DNA of 64,000 nt from an uncultured Sulfolobales archaeon (GTDB lineage: Archaea > Thermoproteota > Thermoprotei_A > Sulfolobales > Desulfurococcaceae). The stretch is taken from the NCBI GenBank assembly GCA_938045475.1, contig CALIML010000008.1, positions 62,001 through 126,000 of the forward strand, in the 5' to 3' direction. The notes below the pieces were generated by a model, which searched no databases, was not told the origin of the DNA, and was given only the letters and a program-made list of their open reading frames with translations. Below, piece by piece: positions 51,524 to 58,825 of the stretch. The position numbers were made by a program, and so were the translations under genes. How positions within the stretch are numbered: position 1 is the stretch's first letter; every line of letters begins with the position of its first letter.

Positions 51524-52114
51524 CTACAGTAGCTCCATCACTAAGGGAACTAGGATCGGTATTAGAAGCGTAAGTATGAAGCCATGCACTAGCGCTATTA
51601 ACGCTGCCTCCCCACCTCCATACCTAGCTATTACTGGTAGAGTCGTGTCCATAGTTGTCGCCCCGCCAATGCTTATTGCCTCTATTGAAAAGTACTTAGC
51701 TAGCAGTGGGTAAACAATGAATGTTGCCGCCTCCCTAAGTATATTTGAAGTAAAGCCAAGCAGTCCCCAGTAGCTGTTAGTGATGCTTAAGAAGGGGCCT
51801 GTGAAAGTATACCACCCCATGCCTAGTGCTACAGCTAGATGGGGCTTCAACGATCCTTCAATTAGTGCTCCAACAATTGCTCCGCCTAAAGATGATCCAA
51901 TGATTGTCGATGCAACAAGCCTTAGAGCCAGCCCCAGAGACGATGCAACTACTTCAATAGATCTTGTTTCAAGCACTGCTATCACTCCAATCATGAATAT
52001 CAGTGAGTAGAGCAATGCATTTAAAGCAAAGCCTGCTACAGCTGTGGATTCACTAAAGAAGCCTGCGAGCGCTCCAATAGTGAATAGAGCAGCAATTACA
52101 GCTATGTGCTTCAA
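51524..52114 (-). CDS. lysO: LysO-family lysine exporter, C-terminal (DUF340) part encoded separately
   Basis: 196 residues with six or so helices. The conserved central stretch is AVALGMGWYTFTGPFLSITN with LGFTSNILREAATFIVYPLL, and near the end ISIGGATTMDTTLPVIARYG, all typical of LysO/YbjE (PF03956). E. coli LysO is one ~300-residue protein; here its N-terminal third is the upstream gene, overlapping by 4 bp. Together they would form one exporter of lysine or a similar substrate. Confidence 0.88.
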   Translation of the reverse strand: MKHIAVIAALFTIGALAGFFSESTAVAGFALNALLYSLIFMIGVIAVLETRSIEVVASSLGLALRLVASTIIGSSLGGAIVGALIEGSLKPHLAVALGMGWYTFTGPFLSITNSYWGLLGFTSNILREAATFIVYPLLAKYFSIEAISIGGATTMDTTLPVIARYGGGEAALIALVHGFILTLLIPILVPLVMELL

Positions 52115-52422
52115 AGCCTTCCACCAAGCCTTAATACAACTATGGCTGTAAGCAAGCTTAACGCCATCGGCACTGCCACTAGGAGCGCTACATCAACTAC
52201 TGCTCTATGGATGAATAGGGCTCCAAGAACTCCTAAGACTTCTCTAATCCCTGATCCAGTGCTTAACCCAACTAGCGCTACAAGCACGTATATGTTGATT
52301 GAGAGAAAGCGGTTCAATGATTTCTTCAAGCGATCAACGTCTTTACAGACTCTCTTCAATAAAAAGCCAGTCAATACCCCTAAAGCTAGCGCTAAATAAA
52401 CGCCAAGCATTTTAAACGCCAC
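52111..52422 (-). CDS. lysO: LysO-family exporter, N-terminal part encoded separately
   Basis: 103 residues, three helices: MLGVYLALALGVLTGFLL, FLSINIYVLVALVGLSTGSG and VVDVALLVAVPMALSLLTAIV. The order fits the N-terminal ~100 residues of LysO (GYLLGR-type start, then GLSTGS). The stop overlaps the start of the C-terminal part (ATGA), so equal translation of both halves is expected. The split is by separate genes, not by a frameshift, since each half has its own start. TATA-like TATATATGG (minus: CCATATATA) at ~52427-52437. Confidence 0.85.
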   Translation of the reverse strand: MAFKMLGVYLALALGVLTGFLLKRVCKDVDRLKKSLNRFLSINIYVLVALVGLSTGSGIREVLGVLGALFIHRAVVDVALLVAVPMALSLLTAIVVLRLGGRL

Positions 52423-52501
52423 TACAATATATATGGAGCCTCACTAAAAACTTAGTGATATCAACAGTGTGCAGAACCCCGGATGCCCAGGTAGCTAGAG
52501 T

Positions 52502-52681
52502 ATTTCAGCTTGAATAGTTAGCTTTACCGTCTTCCTTACCCACTTATGTAGTGATGAGTGTGTGTTATTTGAAGAGTGCTCGATGTGTGGCGAAGTGGGT
52601 AAGCTGAATGGGCATGCTGTGACTGCAGATCTCTCGATGCATAGTGCTTCACTGCTGCCCTATGATGAGCAGTCGCTGTGA
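52502..52681 (+). other. Cys-rich open frame, small gene or scar
   Basis: Between lysO and the DtxR gene a plus-strand frame of ~57 codons has four close cysteines: THLCSDECVLFEECSMCGEV, then GKLNGHAVTADLSMHSASLL and PYDEQSL before TGA. There is no ATG, GTG or TTG at its left end except inside the Cys block. It might be a small metal-binding protein with an odd start, a TnpB zinc-finger relic (CSMCG), or chance. It overlaps the last 22 bp of the DtxR gene in antisense. Confidence 0.2.
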
Positions 52682-53103
52682 TTGCCGACCTCCGGAGCTG
52701 AAGTAGCTGGGCGAGTTCTCTTAATGTACTCAGCTATTTTTTCAAAAGTCTCCCTACTTAAGTAGTGCTCCATTATGCATGAGTCTTTTTCAGCCGTCTC
52801 CTCGCTTACTCCGAGGGATACTAGGAATGATTTAATTAACTTGTGCTTCTCATAGATCTTCTCGGCTTCACTAAATCCTTTTTCAGTGAGTTTGACTTCG
52901 CGGCCTGGCTTATAGTCTATTAAGCCGTTGCTGCACATCCTCCTTAAGTATTCTACTACGCTGCTTGGCTTTACTGAGAGTTTTTCAGCTATATCCTTGA
53001 TTCTAGCTCTCCCCAGCTTCTTCTCAAGTATGTATATTGCCTCTAAGTACTCTTCGCATCTTTTACTCAAGTTGACGCGCCTTGAATTAAGCTCAATCCT
53101 CAT
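52660..53103 (-). CDS. DtxR/MntR-family metal-dependent repressor
   Basis: 147 residues. N-terminal winged helix: SKRCEEYLEAIYILEKKLGR, ARIKDIAEKLSVKPSSVVEY, LIDYKPGREVKLTEKG. The dimerisation/metal domain has EKIYEKHKLIKSFLVSLGVS, EKDSCIMEHYLSRETFEKI; the C-I-M-E-H and E-x2-H residues are the typical ligands. No SH3 domain, like MntR and archaeal MDR1. Its start overlaps the PDO gene by 11 bp, and a near-consensus DtxR box lies in that operon's promoter, so it probably controls its own operon. Confidence 0.92.
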   Translation of the reverse strand: MRIELNSRRVNLSKRCEEYLEAIYILEKKLGRARIKDIAEKLSVKPSSVVEYLRRMCSNGLIDYKPGREVKLTEKGFSEAEKIYEKHKLIKSFLVSLGVSEETAEKDSCIMEHYLSRETFEKIAEYIKRTRPATSAPEVGNHSDCSS

Positions 53104-53848
53104 ACTCGTGGTAGTGGGGCTTAATTCCCCTGGCCTTCTTTAAGTCTGAAGACTTCTTTTCTTCACGCTCTAACCCTTCTTCAACAACTCTCCCGCCCCT
53201 AAGCTTTACTTCAGCTCTCCTCAATAGCTTTGCATAGATCTCTGGGTAGGTGAATCCATCGACTCTCTCAACATCACTTATTACTACTGCTGGCACAGTG
53301 AGCACTCTGTATCTATCGGCTTCCCAGGGGAATTCTACTGCTTCTATTGCTTCAACAAGTATGTTGTCGTTAACTAACCCCATTTGATTAAATGAATCAA
53401 CTACGTAGGGGCAGTATGGGCAGTCCGGTGTAACAAAGATCTTTACTTGCAGTGGAGTATCTATGGGCTCTACTAATTCAACTACTTCCTTCGATAAGTT
53501 GATTACGTTGTTAGCTATGTATTGATGCATGTATATGAATGGAGGAAACTCCTGTGACGTAGGTAGGCCGTAGTACCTTACGTTCCCCCTCTTAGTTCCA
53601 TAGATCCAGGCTGGCGCATAAGCTGGCTTTAGTGCTCTAGCTACATCACTATTTTTATCAACTATCCTTACTTCAAGCATTCCACTTGAAATGCCCTCCA
53701 GCTCTTTAGCAAGCCTTACGGCATCGCTGCAAGTCTCACACTTAGTGTTTGGAGGAGCTGTAATTAAGTAATCAACTACTTTTCTCTTAAATGAGCCAAA
53801 GATATTTCTTAAAGCACTCTCCGTCTCTCGGTCGAATAAGCTACTCAA
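53093..53848 (-). CDS. Protein disulfide oxidoreductase (PDO), two thioredoxin folds
   Basis: 251 residues, TTG start with GAGGTG 10 bp upstream. Two glutaredoxin-like units: the first has PNTKCETCSDAV (C-x2-C), the second FVTPDCPYCPYVVDSFNQ (CPYC) and LTVPAVVISD (cis-Pro loop). Length fits archaeal PDO (~225-250), which makes and shuffles disulfides in cytosolic proteins of hyperthermophiles. The extra ~30 C-terminal residues are charged and end HYHEYED, a possible metal site. First gene of an operon with the DtxR repressor. Confidence 0.92.
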   Translation of the reverse strand: MSSLFDRETESALRNIFGSFKRKVVDYLITAPPNTKCETCSDAVRLAKELEGISSGMLEVRIVDKNSDVARALKPAYAPAWIYGTKRGNVRYYGLPTSQEFPPFIYMHQYIANNVINLSKEVVELVEPIDTPLQVKIFVTPDCPYCPYVVDSFNQMGLVNDNILVEAIEAVEFPWEADRYRVLTVPAVVISDVERVDGFTYPEIYAKLLRRAEVKLRGGRVVEEGLEREEKKSSDLKKARGIKPHYHEYED

Positions 53849-53867
53849 CTAAATCCCACCTCTAGAG

Positions 53868-53886
53868 TTAGGTTAGCCTAATTTAA
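53868..53886 (-). promoter_or_regulatory. DtxR-type operator in the PDO-dtxR promoter
   Basis: TTAGGTTAGCCTAATTTAA matches the bacterial DtxR/IdeR consensus TWAGGTTAGSCTAACCTWA at 17 of 19 positions; both differences are C to T in the second arm. It contains the exact inverted repeat TTAGG-n4-CCTAA. It lies between the TATA box (53893-53900) and the TTG start, across the expected transcript start, where a repressor would block RNA polymerase. Confidence 0.7.
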
Positions 53887-53892
53887 AGGATG

Positions 53893-53900
53893 CTTATAAA
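53893..53900 (-). promoter_or_regulatory. TATA box of the PDO-dtxR operon
   Basis: Minus-strand TTTATAAG, with the transcript start expected ~27 bp on at about 53870, inside the DtxR-type box. A second A/T element (CTTTAAAT, ~53880-53887 minus) is an alternative. Confidence 0.5.
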
Positions 53901-54047
53901 CTCTTCTCTACAGAAACACTCCTTCAGCATTTAAAGAAGTTCATTGAATAGAGCCCAAAACCCCATCCACTGCAGTTGATTAATTGCATGGCTCACTGGA
54001 GACACTTTAATTAAGGCAGCCTTGAGGAGCTTAAGGATCCATCAATC

Positions 54048-54188
54048 ATGTCTAACGCAGCATTGATGCAAATGCTGGGAATTGATGGATGCAGCATTGC
54101 TGTATACAGCGAATACATGGCTGAAATTGATGGAGTGAAGGATCTATGCTCTGCTCAGCTTGACGGATGCAACTCCACGTTGAATTAA
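54048..54188 (+). CDS. Candidate small protein, 46 residues
   Basis: ATG-started frame: MSNAALMQMLGIDGCSIAVY, SEYMAEIDGVKDLCSAQLDG, CNSTLN, stop TAA. It has three cysteines and ordinary composition. The frame extends back as GSLEELKDPSI to a stop, so a longer decayed gene is possible. It lies in a 490-bp gap between the PDO promoter and the winged-helix gene. No ribosome site is evident before the ATG. No family recognised. Confidence 0.25.
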   Translation: MSNAALMQMLGIDGCSIAVYSEYMAEIDGVKDLCSAQLDGCNSTLN

Positions 54189-54340
54189 GCATTTAACTTA
54201 CAGGAGGGCTTCGTTTAACAAGCACATAAAGTTTGCTGAGCCCAAACATGCTTCTTAAAGCATTAGTGGCTAAAGATATTAGTGCCTTAGCTCCAATAAA
54301 GGATCGCGGGGAAGAGCTTTTCAACTAAGTAGGGGGATTT

Positions 54341-55015
54341 ATGAGTGAGGGGAGCTTAAGTAGTAAAGTACTTGATTACATAAGTAGAAATCCAGGCGCT
54401 ACAGTTAAGGAGATATGTAGAGAGCTTGGCTTAAGCCCTCAATTAGTTAGTAGAGTTATCCAAAGGCTTAAAGCAGTTGGATCTGTTGAGAAAGTTGGCT
54501 TAGGCTATAGAGCTTCAGGTAGGGGAGTGGAGCTAACGGACTTCAGTAGATCTGTGGAGAAAGCTAGCGGTGGAGAAGGAGCTAGAAGTGAGAGCATTGA
54601 AGTAGAGGGAGTTAAGAGGAGAGTTGAAGCTCTTGAGAGCAAAGTTAGTGAGTTATCGAGGCTAGTTAAGTCACTTCACTTAGAAGTAGAATCAATTAAA
54701 AAATACTTAGCTGTATGTAAGCAGTCTAGCAATAGCGGGGAGAGAATAAGAGTAATGGAGTATGTTGAAGCAAGCGCTCTCTATGGAGAGAGGCTCCAGT
54801 CACTAATATACTCAGGGAAGCTAATTAAAGTAGGGAACGTAGTCGTAGACCAAGAGTTCTATAAGCAATTCACAGAGAAATTCCCCATTAAGCTAAGGGA
54901 AGTCAGCGAATTAAGCGATGAGGAGAAAACCCTTCTCGAAGCACTAATAGAATCCGGAGAAATATATTTACACGCTGGAAAAGAATACAGATTAGTAGGC
55001 TTAAAGGAGTCCTAA
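54341..55015 (+). CDS. Winged-helix regulator with central coiled coil
   Basis: 224 residues. Residues ~5-60 are a MarR/IclR-like winged helix (VLDYISRNPGATVKEICREL, GLSPQLVSRVIQRLKAVGSV). Residues ~95-130 form a coiled coil (RRVEALESKVSELSRLVKSL, HLEVESIKKYL). The C-terminal ~80 residues may fold as a second small domain (YVEASALYGERLQSLIYSGK ... IYLHAGKEYRLVGL). Start ATG has GGGGGAT ahead. Probably a dimeric transcription factor; target unknown. Confidence 0.78.
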   Translation: MSEGSLSSKVLDYISRNPGATVKEICRELGLSPQLVSRVIQRLKAVGSVEKVGLGYRASGRGVELTDFSRSVEKASGGEGARSESIEVEGVKRRVEALESKVSELSRLVKSLHLEVESIKKYLAVCKQSSNSGERIRVMEYVEASALYGERLQSLIYSGKLIKVGNVVVDQEFYKQFTEKFPIKLREVSELSDEEKTLLEALIESGEIYLHAGKEYRLVGLKES

Positions 55016-55345
55016 ACTCCATTCTCTACACACAAGAGATCTCCTTCAATACACTCAACCGCTATTTCTTACGACACTTTTAAGCAGTTCTAAAGGCTCG
55101 TCAGAGGTCAGCTGTTTACAACTCAATTCTTCGCCACGCCCTTGTCTAGACCAGTCTTTTCCACTGCTCACCCCGTTAATTAAAGAGCGGTGGAGAAACA
55201 GCGAGTTGCTATAAAGATTATTGAAGAGAGAACTATGCGGAAGAGCCATTGCACTGCTTACTGAGAGGTTTAACAACATCATTATTTAGGCCTGATGCGC
55301 AATGTCCAGCTTCTTCTACGTATGCAACGCTGGGTATTCCTGAGA
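55016..55345. other. Gap, no intact gene
   Basis: 330 bp after the winged-helix gene. Minus-strand fragments such as SGKDWSRQGRGEELSCKQLT are unconvincing. The left part contains a T/A-rich segment that may end transcription from both sides. Confidence 0.2.
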
Positions 55346-56911
55346 TCACTGGGATAGGTTCTCCTTCCTGAACTTCAGCCATCCAGCGACGACAGGGATC
55401 GCGATCCATGAAGAGATCGAAGCTGCAACTGCCCAAGGATGCAACACTTCCTCCATTACTTCGATCATTTGTACATGCCCTAACCCGATGCCGTAGCTTT
55501 TCTGTATGTAGAACCAAGCAATGTCAGATGCTCCCAGCGGGTTGAGGAGCCACGACATTGCAGTCAACCTACTGTACCTAGTGAATACATCAGTAGGCCC
55601 GCCTACAGTGAAGGCAACTATGGCTACAACAATGCTAGCTATAAGCGTGAACACTAAGTAAGATAAAATTGATAAGGCTAAATAAGTTCCCCCCTTCACT
55701 ACTGTCGAGAGGAAGTAACATAGGCTGTAGAAGGCGATCAGCGAAAGCGCTGTGCCCACCAATATCAATCCCAGGGCGTAGCTTTCGAGCGTTGCCGAGA
55801 AGATCGCGTGAGTGGATAGCTGGAAAACTCCTGCAAACAGGAAAGTAGAGGTAGTGAGCACTAATACTCCTGCCGCATATCTAGTGAAGAATAGATCGAA
55901 TCGACTGATGGGTCTCGCTAACACGAATTCAAGGGCTCCCCACGCCCTGGGCCTCGCGATGTATATGTATACTAAGTAGAGGGCCACTATTGGAAATAGT
56001 TGGCTGAAGAGCCCGAAGACGGAGTTCATGCTGGAGAGTATGATCGATTGCCTGAACTCCGCCTGCGGGGATGATACAGAGGATATCAATTGGCCTATAG
56101 CAGCTCCAGCCTCCCCCTTACTTAGGAGTGCTATGCTTAAAGTCCTAGCAGATTCATTAAGCAGATCGAAATCTAATGTGAAAAATCCCTCTCCAACTAC
56201 GCCCACCTTTCTATAGCCAGCTTTCTCCAGCTCTTCTTCTGCGGGAGTTATTGATTCCTTGACGAAGGGTTCAAAGTAAGTGAGCTCCTTTACATAGATC
56301 GATGCTTCGAAGACCGATGGATTTACAAGGATGCCGTAGATCTCCACATTTCCATCTTTTTTAAAGGAAGCTAAGCTTACTCCACCAACGGATTTCCCTT
56401 CGGGGTCTGTGAGATACGCGCTGGAACCCCCGAGTCCAAACATAGTCCACAGAATATTGTTCTCCCCGCGGTTAAATATGATCCTGTGGTCGCTTCTTCC
56501 GTAAGGTGTTGTGAGGGATAATGTCATTGTGCAGAGAGACTCTGATCCAATCCATTGAGGCATGTAGCTCAACGATGTTTCTACAGTGAAGTTCCCTTCA
56601 ATCGATGCAGAGCCGTCGATCCTCCACTCTTCACTGCCTGCAGTATGGGTACACGTCAACTCGTAGCTTAAGGTTCCTCTCACATCCTCCAGTGAGCGAT
56701 CAATAAGGATTCCCACACTCCTCAGCTCTCGAGCATTAGGATCAATAGTGAAGTAAGCTAGTAGTATGCCCTGAAACATAGTTGCGGCTGTAAAGGAGTA
56801 CGTTAAGTAAGTGATGCCCACTCCGCCGAGTATGAAGAGAGCCAGCAGCGTTACTACTGGTATTCGAAGTATCCCCCGCCTCAAGTCGTGTAGAACTGGG
56901 CCTAGCTTCAC
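55346..56911 (-). CDS. ABC-2 type exporter permease
   Basis: 521 residues. Helix 1 (~18-38, VTLLALFILGGVGITYLTYS) is followed by a ~250-residue extracellular domain, then about five helices (SQLFPIVALYLVYIYIARP, YAAGVLVLTTSTFLFAGVF, YALGLILVGTALSLIAFYSL, LALSILSYLVFTLIASIVVA, AVAASISSWIAIPVVAGWL). The loop RPRAWGALEFVLARPISRFD is typical of ABC-2 permeases. Its start directly abuts the ATPase stop. Codon and base use look GC-richer than neighbours, together with the ATPase. Substrate unknown. Confidence 0.87.
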   Translation of the reverse strand: MKLGPVLHDLRRGILRIPVVTLLALFILGGVGITYLTYSFTAATMFQGILLAYFTIDPNARELRSVGILIDRSLEDVRGTLSYELTCTHTAGSEEWRIDGSASIEGNFTVETSLSYMPQWIGSESLCTMTLSLTTPYGRSDHRIIFNRGENNILWTMFGLGGSSAYLTDPEGKSVGGVSLASFKKDGNVEIYGILVNPSVFEASIYVKELTYFEPFVKESITPAEEELEKAGYRKVGVVGEGFFTLDFDLLNESARTLSIALLSKGEAGAAIGQLISSVSSPQAEFRQSIILSSMNSVFGLFSQLFPIVALYLVYIYIARPRAWGALEFVLARPISRFDLFFTRYAAGVLVLTTSTFLFAGVFQLSTHAIFSATLESYALGLILVGTALSLIAFYSLCYFLSTVVKGGTYLALSILSYLVFTLIASIVVAIVAFTVGGPTDVFTRYSRLTAMSWLLNPLGASDIAWFYIQKSYGIGLGHVQMIEVMEEVLHPWAVAASISSWIAIPVVAGWLKFRKENLSQ

Positions 56912-57820
56912 TTACCCCGCCCTCTCGATCAGCTCGAAGAAGAACTCCTCGAGGCTCCTCTCCACCCTCCTGATCTCCGAGACTCCCGCATCTATGGATG
57001 CAAGCGAGGAGATTATCTCAGAGATATCCGTGAAGTCGCCGTACAACAGCACGGTCTTCTCATTCTTCCGGGCCACTTCCCCGTACTTGCGTAGTTTATC
57101 CAGGGCTCTGTCGTCAACATTATTTGATAATACTATCTCGAGAGCTGGCTTCGTAGCAGACTTTATTTCATCCATTGAGTACTCCCCAATGATCTTTCCT
57201 TTGTGAATGAAGACTACTCTGTCGGCGATCCCCTCTACTTCAGACAGTATGTGCGATGAGAAGAGCACTGCCTTCCCCTCCTTCTTGAATTTCAGGGCTA
57301 GCTCCCTGAAGAACGCTATTCCCTGCGGGTCGAGGCCGTTGAGGACTTCGTCCATAATGAAGTTCGGCGGGTCATTTATCATTGAGACAGCTAGGGCAAA
57401 CCTCTTCTTCATTCCCTGTGAGAACTCCGCCAGCTTCCTATTCATTGCGTCCCCCAGCCCGAGCTCGCTTAGGAGTTCCCGCCCCAGCCTCCTGGCCTCG
57501 CCCCGCGGTATGCCGTAGTATCCCGCGAGGTAAGTGAAGTAGTCGAGAGCCCTGAAGTCCTGCTCAAATATCGGTAGCTCAGGGACCCAGCCTACGAGCG
57601 CCGACGCCCTTCTCTTGTCTTTAGCCACAGAGTACCCATCTATTAATACATCGCCTTCAGTAGGTGGGAGAACTCCAACCGCTATGCGTATAGTAGTGGT
57701 CTTTCCAGCTCCGTTGAGCCCAACGTATCCAATTACTTCACTGTTCTCCACATTAAATGAAACTCTATCGAGCACCTTTAATTTGCCGAAGACCTTCGTT
57801 ACAGAGCTGATCTCCATCAT
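56912..57820 (-). CDS. ABC-2 type exporter ATPase
   Basis: 302 residues. Walker A GLNGAGKTTTIRIAVG, Q-loop GWVPELPIFEQDFRALDYFT, signature LAEFSQGMKKRFALAVSMIN, Walker B PNFIMDEVLNGLDPQG and switch LFSSHILSEVEGI match the CcmA/NatA-type family, including a C-terminal ~80-residue extension. It drives the permease encoded next. The coding strand is visibly richer in G+C at third positions than the surrounding genes, a sign of recent transfer. Confidence 0.93.
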   Translation of the reverse strand: MMEISSVTKVFGKLKVLDRVSFNVENSEVIGYVGLNGAGKTTTIRIAVGVLPPTEGDVLIDGYSVAKDKRRASALVGWVPELPIFEQDFRALDYFTYLAGYYGIPRGEARRLGRELLSELGLGDAMNRKLAEFSQGMKKRFALAVSMINDPPNFIMDEVLNGLDPQGIAFFRELALKFKKEGKAVLFSSHILSEVEGIADRVVFIHKGKIIGEYSMDEIKSATKPALEIVLSNNVDDRALDKLRKYGEVARKNEKTVLLYGDFTDISEIISSLASIDAGVSEIRRVERSLEEFFFELIERAG

Positions 57821-58291
57821 CTTGGGAGCCCAACACTTGTTAAATCCTATGCCACTGGGACTTATAGCTTCTCTATCAAGGTGGACGAATATATTACTTT
57901 CGCTTTTCTACCTTACCGAACCTTCTCCTACTGCATCAGAGGTGGTGGAAGTCGATGCGAGGAAGGCTGTGGAGACGCTGACGGCAGGCTTATACAACGA
58001 TAACGTAAATATTGAGAGTGCGGGACTAATGACTTGCTTTGCGGCGGGACATCTCTCAGGCGGAGGCTGGGCAAACTAGGCTCTGCCTGGCTCCACATCC
58101 AGCTATTGAATCAAGGAATCCGCATGCAGGGCCAACACCGCTAACAGGGATAAAAGTCAGATATCGCTAGGTCTCGTTAGTGGAGAGACGCAAAAAATTA
58201 AGGATTAAAGTTATGTTATAGGGGTATGTTGAGTGGCGAAGAATTGGGGAACAATGAGAAAGGGAAAAGAAGGCGTTAAATGCTTGAGTGA
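57821..58291. other. Gap with possible TnpB C-terminal relic
   Basis: In the plus strand at ~57917-58079 a frame reads LTEPSPTASEVVEVDARKAV, ETLTAGLYNDNVNIESAGLM, TCFAAGHLSGGGWAN and stops. 'P-V/V-E-V-(D/E)-A-R' tails are frequent at the end of archaeal TnpB proteins, so this may be a transposon remnant next to the transferred-looking ABC pair. The rest (58080-58291) has no clear feature; GGGATAAAAG at ~58147 and TTATGTTATAGGGG at ~58210 are A/T-rich. Confidence 0.25.
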
Positions 58292-58720
58292 ATGGTGAAT
58301 GGAGTGGGCTTACTTAAGAGACTAATTAATGGATTGAAGCAAGTGCCGCTGTTCATAGGCTTATTAGTCTTCTACTCCTATGGATTCCTATGGACTATTA
58401 AGCCTAGGAGGGTTAGGGATATGAAGGATGTATTGAAGCTCTTCTATTACGACTTCCTTAAGTTAAGGAAGGAGCATGTAGAAGTCGTTGAGCTATCTGA
58501 TAAAGAGCTTGTAACTATTTCAAGAAATCCATGCCCAATACTTGACTTAACGCTAATGCTCGGCTTAGACACCAAGTATACGTGTAAATTAGTATCTGAA
58601 ACAGTCTGTAAATTCGTCCTTAAACGCATGGATCCAAGGCTTGTCTTTGAAAGAAACTACGAGTACATAAGGCCATATAGAGACGGGTGCTTAGAGAAAA
58701 TATACTTAAAAAGCGATTGA
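58292..58720 (+). CDS. Uncharacterised protein with four conserved-type cysteines
   Basis: 142 residues. After a short basic N-terminus (LLKRLINGLKQ) a hydrophobic stretch at ~18-34 (PLFIGLLVFYSYGFLW) may anchor it to the membrane or form a core helix. Then a soluble part has cysteines in RNPCPILD, KYTCKLV, ETVCKFV and DGCLEK, and a conserved-looking FERNYEYIRPYRDGC end. The C-x(n)-C layout suggests an Fe-S or zinc site, recalling V4R/heme- or cluster-binding archaeal proteins, but no family is assigned. Confidence 0.65.
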   Translation: MVNGVGLLKRLINGLKQVPLFIGLLVFYSYGFLWTIKPRRVRDMKDVLKLFYYDFLKLRKEHVEVVELSDKELVTISRNPCPILDLTLMLGLDTKYTCKLVSETVCKFVLKRMDPRLVFERNYEYIRPYRDGCLEKIYLKSD

Positions 58721-58825
58721 ATGCCTTATCTAAGTAGAAGAATGTGAAGGAAAGCAATGTGGAGAAGAGCTTAATGCATGCAATAGGGACGCCGGCTCAG
58801 GGGGCTGTAAGCGGGATGAGCATTT

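Noticed and set aside
52661-52701. ATGATGA ... CTGA as a C/D-box sRNA
   Set aside because: Only one C and one D box are seen; the internal C'/D' pair is missing and the site overlaps a coding region.
57615-58079. A 154-codon plus-strand frame
   Set aside because: Its first half is antisense to the ABC ATPase; only the part after ~57917 is outside a gene, and it is described as a possible scar instead of a gene.
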